Source of the DNA: JBGTBQ01 sp041749275
GTDB taxonomy: Bacteria > Acidobacteriota > Blastocatellia > Pyrinomonadales > Pyrinomonadaceae
Length of the DNA: 7,616 bases
Direction: 5' to 3'
Assembly: GCA_041749275.1 (NCBI GenBank)
Contig: JBGTBQ010000418.1
Span: forward strand, 1-7,616
This document shows, in pieces, positions 5,681-7,616 of the stretch. The position numbers were made by a program, and so were the translations under genes. The notes beneath the pieces are model-generated. The model was given only the letters and a program-made list of their open reading frames with translations, was not told the origin of the DNA and searched no databases. Numbering within the stretch: position 1 is the first letter of the stretch; the number at the start of each line of letters is the position of its first letter.

Positions 5681-6205
5681 ATGGCTCAGTTCAGCGTTAA
5701 CGCGACGCGCTTCGACCCGTACAAGAACTTCAAATTCCGCGTCAAGTGGGACGGCAGATTCGTCGCCGGCGTCAGCAAAGTGACCATGCTCAAGCGCACG
5801 ACCGAGGTCGTCAAGCACCGCGAGGGCGGCGACCCTTCGAGCAGCCGCAAGTCGCCGGGCCGCACCGAGTATGAGCCGATCACGCTTGAGCGCGGCGTCA
5901 CGCACGACAAGGAGTTCGAGCAGTGGGCCAACAAGGTCTGGAACTATGGCTCCGGCCTCGGCGCCGAGGTCTCGCTCAAGGATTTCCGCAAGGACATCAC
6001 CATCGAGTTCTATAACGAGGCGGGACAGCTCGCCATCGCCTACAAGGTCTTCCGCTGCTGGGTCTCGGAGTATCAGGCGCAGCCCGACCTCGACGCCAAC
6101 GCCAACGCGGTCGCCATCCAGAATATCAAGCTGGAGAACGAGGGCTGGGAACGCGACTTCGAGGTGCCGGAGCCGTCGGAGCCGTCGTTCCTCGAACCGG
6201 CCTGA
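5681..6205 (+). CDS. Tail tube protein, T4 gp19-like (inner tube of a contractile injection system)
   Basis: This 174-residue protein forms the hexameric rings of the inner tube inside the sheath, through which cargo and spike are delivered. Recognisable T4 gp19-family stretches are DPYKNFKFRVKWDGRFVAGV (12-31) and SKVTMLKRTTEVVKHREGGD (32-51), then SSRKSPGRTEYEPITLERGV (54-73) and HDKEFEQWANKVW (75-87), DFRKDITIEFYNEAG (101-115) and AYKVFRCWVSEYQA (120-133), and the ending DANANAVAIQNIKLENEGWE (138-157). The alternating strands fit the tube beta-barrel. The Pro/Glu-rich tail (PEPSEPSFLEPA) is commonly seen in eCIS tubes. Shine-Dalgarno AAGGAGA (5667-5673) is seven bases before the ATG. It lies 18 bases after the sheath and 7 bases before the next gene. 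It is one of the most family-typical proteins in the window. Confidence 0.96.
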   Translation: MAQFSVNATRFDPYKNFKFRVKWDGRFVAGVSKVTMLKRTTEVVKHREGGDPSSSRKSPGRTEYEPITLERGVTHDKEFEQWANKVWNYGSGLGAEVSLKDFRKDITIEFYNEAGQLAIAYKVFRCWVSEYQAQPDLDANANAVAIQNIKLENEGWERDFEVPEPSEPSFLEPA

Positions 6206-6212
6206 CGGGTGA

Positions 6213-6977
6213 ATGATGCGCGCACTTTCGGCTATGGAGTTGCTGGCGGTTTGGGAGCGCGGCCTCTCTCAGACCCCGGTCGAGCGGGCGCTCGCACTGC
6301 TCGGCGCGGCCTGCGCGAGCGAGACGCCCGAACAATTGGCGCGACTCAGCGTCGGCGAGCGCGACGCGCGTCTGCTGACCTTGCGTGAATGGACGTTCGG
6401 ACGAGGCATGACGAGCCTTGCGAATTGTCCCGGCTGCGGAGAGCAGCTTGAGTTGAATCTCGACGCCACCGACCTGCGCGCGAGACCGAAGACGGAAGAC
6501 GAAATGACCGCTGCTGCTCCGCTCACGCCTCTGAGGTTGGCAGCCGTGGGGTATGAAGTGAGCTTCCGTCTGCCGAACAGCCTCGACCTAAACGCGGTCG
6601 CCGCCGGCGCGCCGCCAGAAGTCGGCGATGCCTCGATGAAACTTCTCGACCGCTGCTTAGTCGAGGCCCGGCGCGGCGACGAGCGGATTAACGCGGCGCA
6701 GTTGCCGAGGGAGGTCGCGGAGGCGATTGCCAAGCGCATGGCCGAGGCCGACCCGCAGGCCGAAGTCGAGCTGGCGCTCACGTGCCCCGCGTGCGGCGAG
6801 AGTTGGCAGGCGCCCTTCGACATCGAGTCTTTCTTCTGGGGCGAGATTGGCGCGTGGGCGCGGCGCATCCTCGGCGAGGTGCACGTGCTCGCGTCCAGCT
6901 ACGGCTGGCGCGAGTCGGACATTTTGAACATGAGCGCGTGGCGGCGGCAGTTCTACCTCGACCTGATAAGCGGATGA
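6213..6977 (+). CDS. T4 gp26-like baseplate / hub-assembly protein with two CxxC pairs
   Basis: This 254-residue protein is probably a baseplate-associated assembly factor of the contractile apparatus (the family named in annotation as T4 baseplate protein or T4 family baseplate hub assembly chaperone). Visible features: LLAVWERGLSQTPVERALAL (10-29), a helical N-terminus; LREWTFG (57-63); a CPGC pair at C72/C75; SFRLPNSLDLNAVA (117-130); a second CPAC pair at C191/C194 followed by WQAPFDIESFFW; and the C-terminal helix pair EVHVLASSYGWRESDILNMS (222-241) with RRQFYLDLI. The four cysteines could bind one zinc ion (inference). The start is ambiguous: ATG 6213 and ATG 6216 are adjacent with only GGGTGA in front, and ATG 6234 is also possible; no Shine-Dalgarno decides. 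It lies 7 bases after the tube stop and overlaps the next gene by 4 bases (ATGA), so translation is probably coupled. The family name is from memory; the eCIS association is solid by position. Confidence 0.82.
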   Translation: MMRALSAMELLAVWERGLSQTPVERALALLGAACASETPEQLARLSVGERDARLLTLREWTFGRGMTSLANCPGCGEQLELNLDATDLRARPKTEDEMTAAAPLTPLRLAAVGYEVSFRLPNSLDLNAVAAGAPPEVGDASMKLLDRCLVEARRGDERINAAQLPREVAEAIAKRMAEADPQAEVELALTCPACGESWQAPFDIESFFWGEIGAWARRILGEVHVLASSYGWRESDILNMSAWRRQFYLDLISG

Positions 6978-7616
6978 GCGATTATCTGAACAACATGGCC
7001 GCGAAGGCGCTCGGACGGCAGCAGGCCGTCCGTCCGCGCCTCGCGTCGCTCTTCGAGCCGCCCACGGGCGCGCACGCTCCACTCCCCGCCGGGCCTTCTG
7101 ATGTCGAGACAAGCTCCTTCGAGCAGACGGCGGAGGCACCCGCGACGATTCGCACGCCCGCCCCGCCAGTCACGCCTTACTATGATCCGCGTCCGACACC
7201 GCATGAATCAGTCAGGCAGCCGGCGGCCCCCGCCTCTTCGCGGCCCGATGCCTTCGCAAGCGAGACGGGGCGCGAGAGCCGCGAGACCAGACCGTTCACA
7301 CCAGCCTCGCCCCGCGAGCGCGAATTAACCGGGGCGAGCCAAGCGTCTTTCACAACCGCGCGGAGTGTAGATGACGCCTCTCATCCACAACTTGCGCGAA
7401 CGGAGACGACCCCGCGAATTGAAGTTGTCAGGCATGAGTCTCGTGACGCACGCGGCGCAGGCGTTGGCACCGCCGCGCCGGAAGTTTCCGATGAGGCGGC
7501 GGAAAAAGTGCGTGCGCTCGAAGGGCGCGTCGCCGCGCTCGAAGCGTCACGCGCGGACGAGACGAGCCGCCGGGAAGCGTCGCGGCCCGCTCCCGGCGCG
7601 GTCGTCCACGCGACGC
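6974..7616 (+). CDS. Proline-rich, probably disordered protein of the injection-system operon; 3' end outside the window
   Basis: ATG 6974 overlaps the TGA of the previous gene (ATGA), and the frame is open for 214 codons to the window edge. The first residues, MSDYLNNMAAKALGRQ then VRPRLASLFEPP (19-30), look ordered and resemble a short N-terminal motif I associate with a non-Afp-like hypothetical protein in eCIS operons. After that the chain is rich in Pro, Ala, Thr, Ser, Glu and Arg, with little hydrophobic content (about 31-170), so it is probably disordered. Near the edge, EKVRALEGRVAALEASRADE (about 176-195) has heptad spacing of a short coiled coil. There is no signal peptide or membrane segment. 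Length and function are unknown. The tight coupling to the gp26-like gene suggests an assembly, adaptor or cargo-related role, but that is inference only. Confidence 0.78.
   Translation, partial: MSDYLNNMAAKALGRQQAVRPRLASLFEPPTGAHAPLPAGPSDVETSSFEQTAEAPATIRTPAPPVTPYYDPRPTPHESVRQPAAPASSRPDAFASETGRESRETRPFTPASPRERELTGASQASFTTARSVDDASHPQLARTETTPRIEVVRHESRDARGAGVGTAAPEVSDEAAEKVRALEGRVAALEASRADETSRREASRPAPGAVVHAT

Noticed and set aside
5204..5905. Long antisense open frame (233 codons) across the sheath-tube junction
   Set aside because: GC-rich DNA gives long open frames opposite real genes. This one has biased, arginine- and aspartate-rich composition, no ribosome binding site, and lies against two certain genes.
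6269..6868. Antisense open frame (199 codons) inside the gp26-like gene
   Set aside because: Serine- and arginine-rich shadow with no recognisable motif, fully inside a well-supported gene.

Overview
The window is GC-rich and bacterial, with dense genes and AT-richer intergenic stretches. The left part carries an ECF sigma factor, a zinc-finger anti-sigma factor and a secreted HtrA-like protein, an arrangement I associate with Acidobacteriota (possibly Blastocatellia). The right part is the beginning of a contractile phage-tail-like apparatus of a kind also seen in that phylum. The taxonomic guess comes from gene style only; there is no rRNA or other marker here.

Layout. On the minus strand, reading right to left, positions 2553 to 1 form a compact operon: an ECF sigma-70 factor, a membrane-anchored zf-HC2-type anti-sigma factor 14 bases later, and, 30 bases after that, an exported proline-rich protein with a trypsin/HtrA-like fold that runs off the left edge. 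The last one appears to have lost all three catalytic triad residues. An AT-richer divergent intergenic region (2554-2968) follows. It holds candidate sigma promoters, a perfect 8-bp hairpin and a curious tRNA T-arm-like hairpin. Next comes a single small plus-strand gene of unknown function (2969-3484), with a very strong Shine-Dalgarno sequence, closed by a textbook intrinsic terminator (3516-3572).

After a roughly 470-base non-coding leader with two promoter candidates and an 11-bp direct repeat, the plus-strand operon starts: tail sheath (4043-5662), T4 gp19-like tail tube (5681-6205), a T4 gp26-like baseplate or hub-assembly protein with two CxxC pairs (6213-6977), and a proline-rich, probably disordered protein (from 6974) cut by the right edge. 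Sheath, tube and baseplate-associated genes in this order, packed with 18-base, 7-base and overlapping junctions, are typical of extracellular contractile injection systems (eCIS: Afp, PVC, MAC and relatives). The sheath would contract around the tube to drive it through a target membrane. Spike, gp25-like, baseplate J, AAA+ ATPase and cargo genes would be expected to the right of the window. The terminator before the leader suggests that the injection operon is transcribed separately from its left-hand neighbours.
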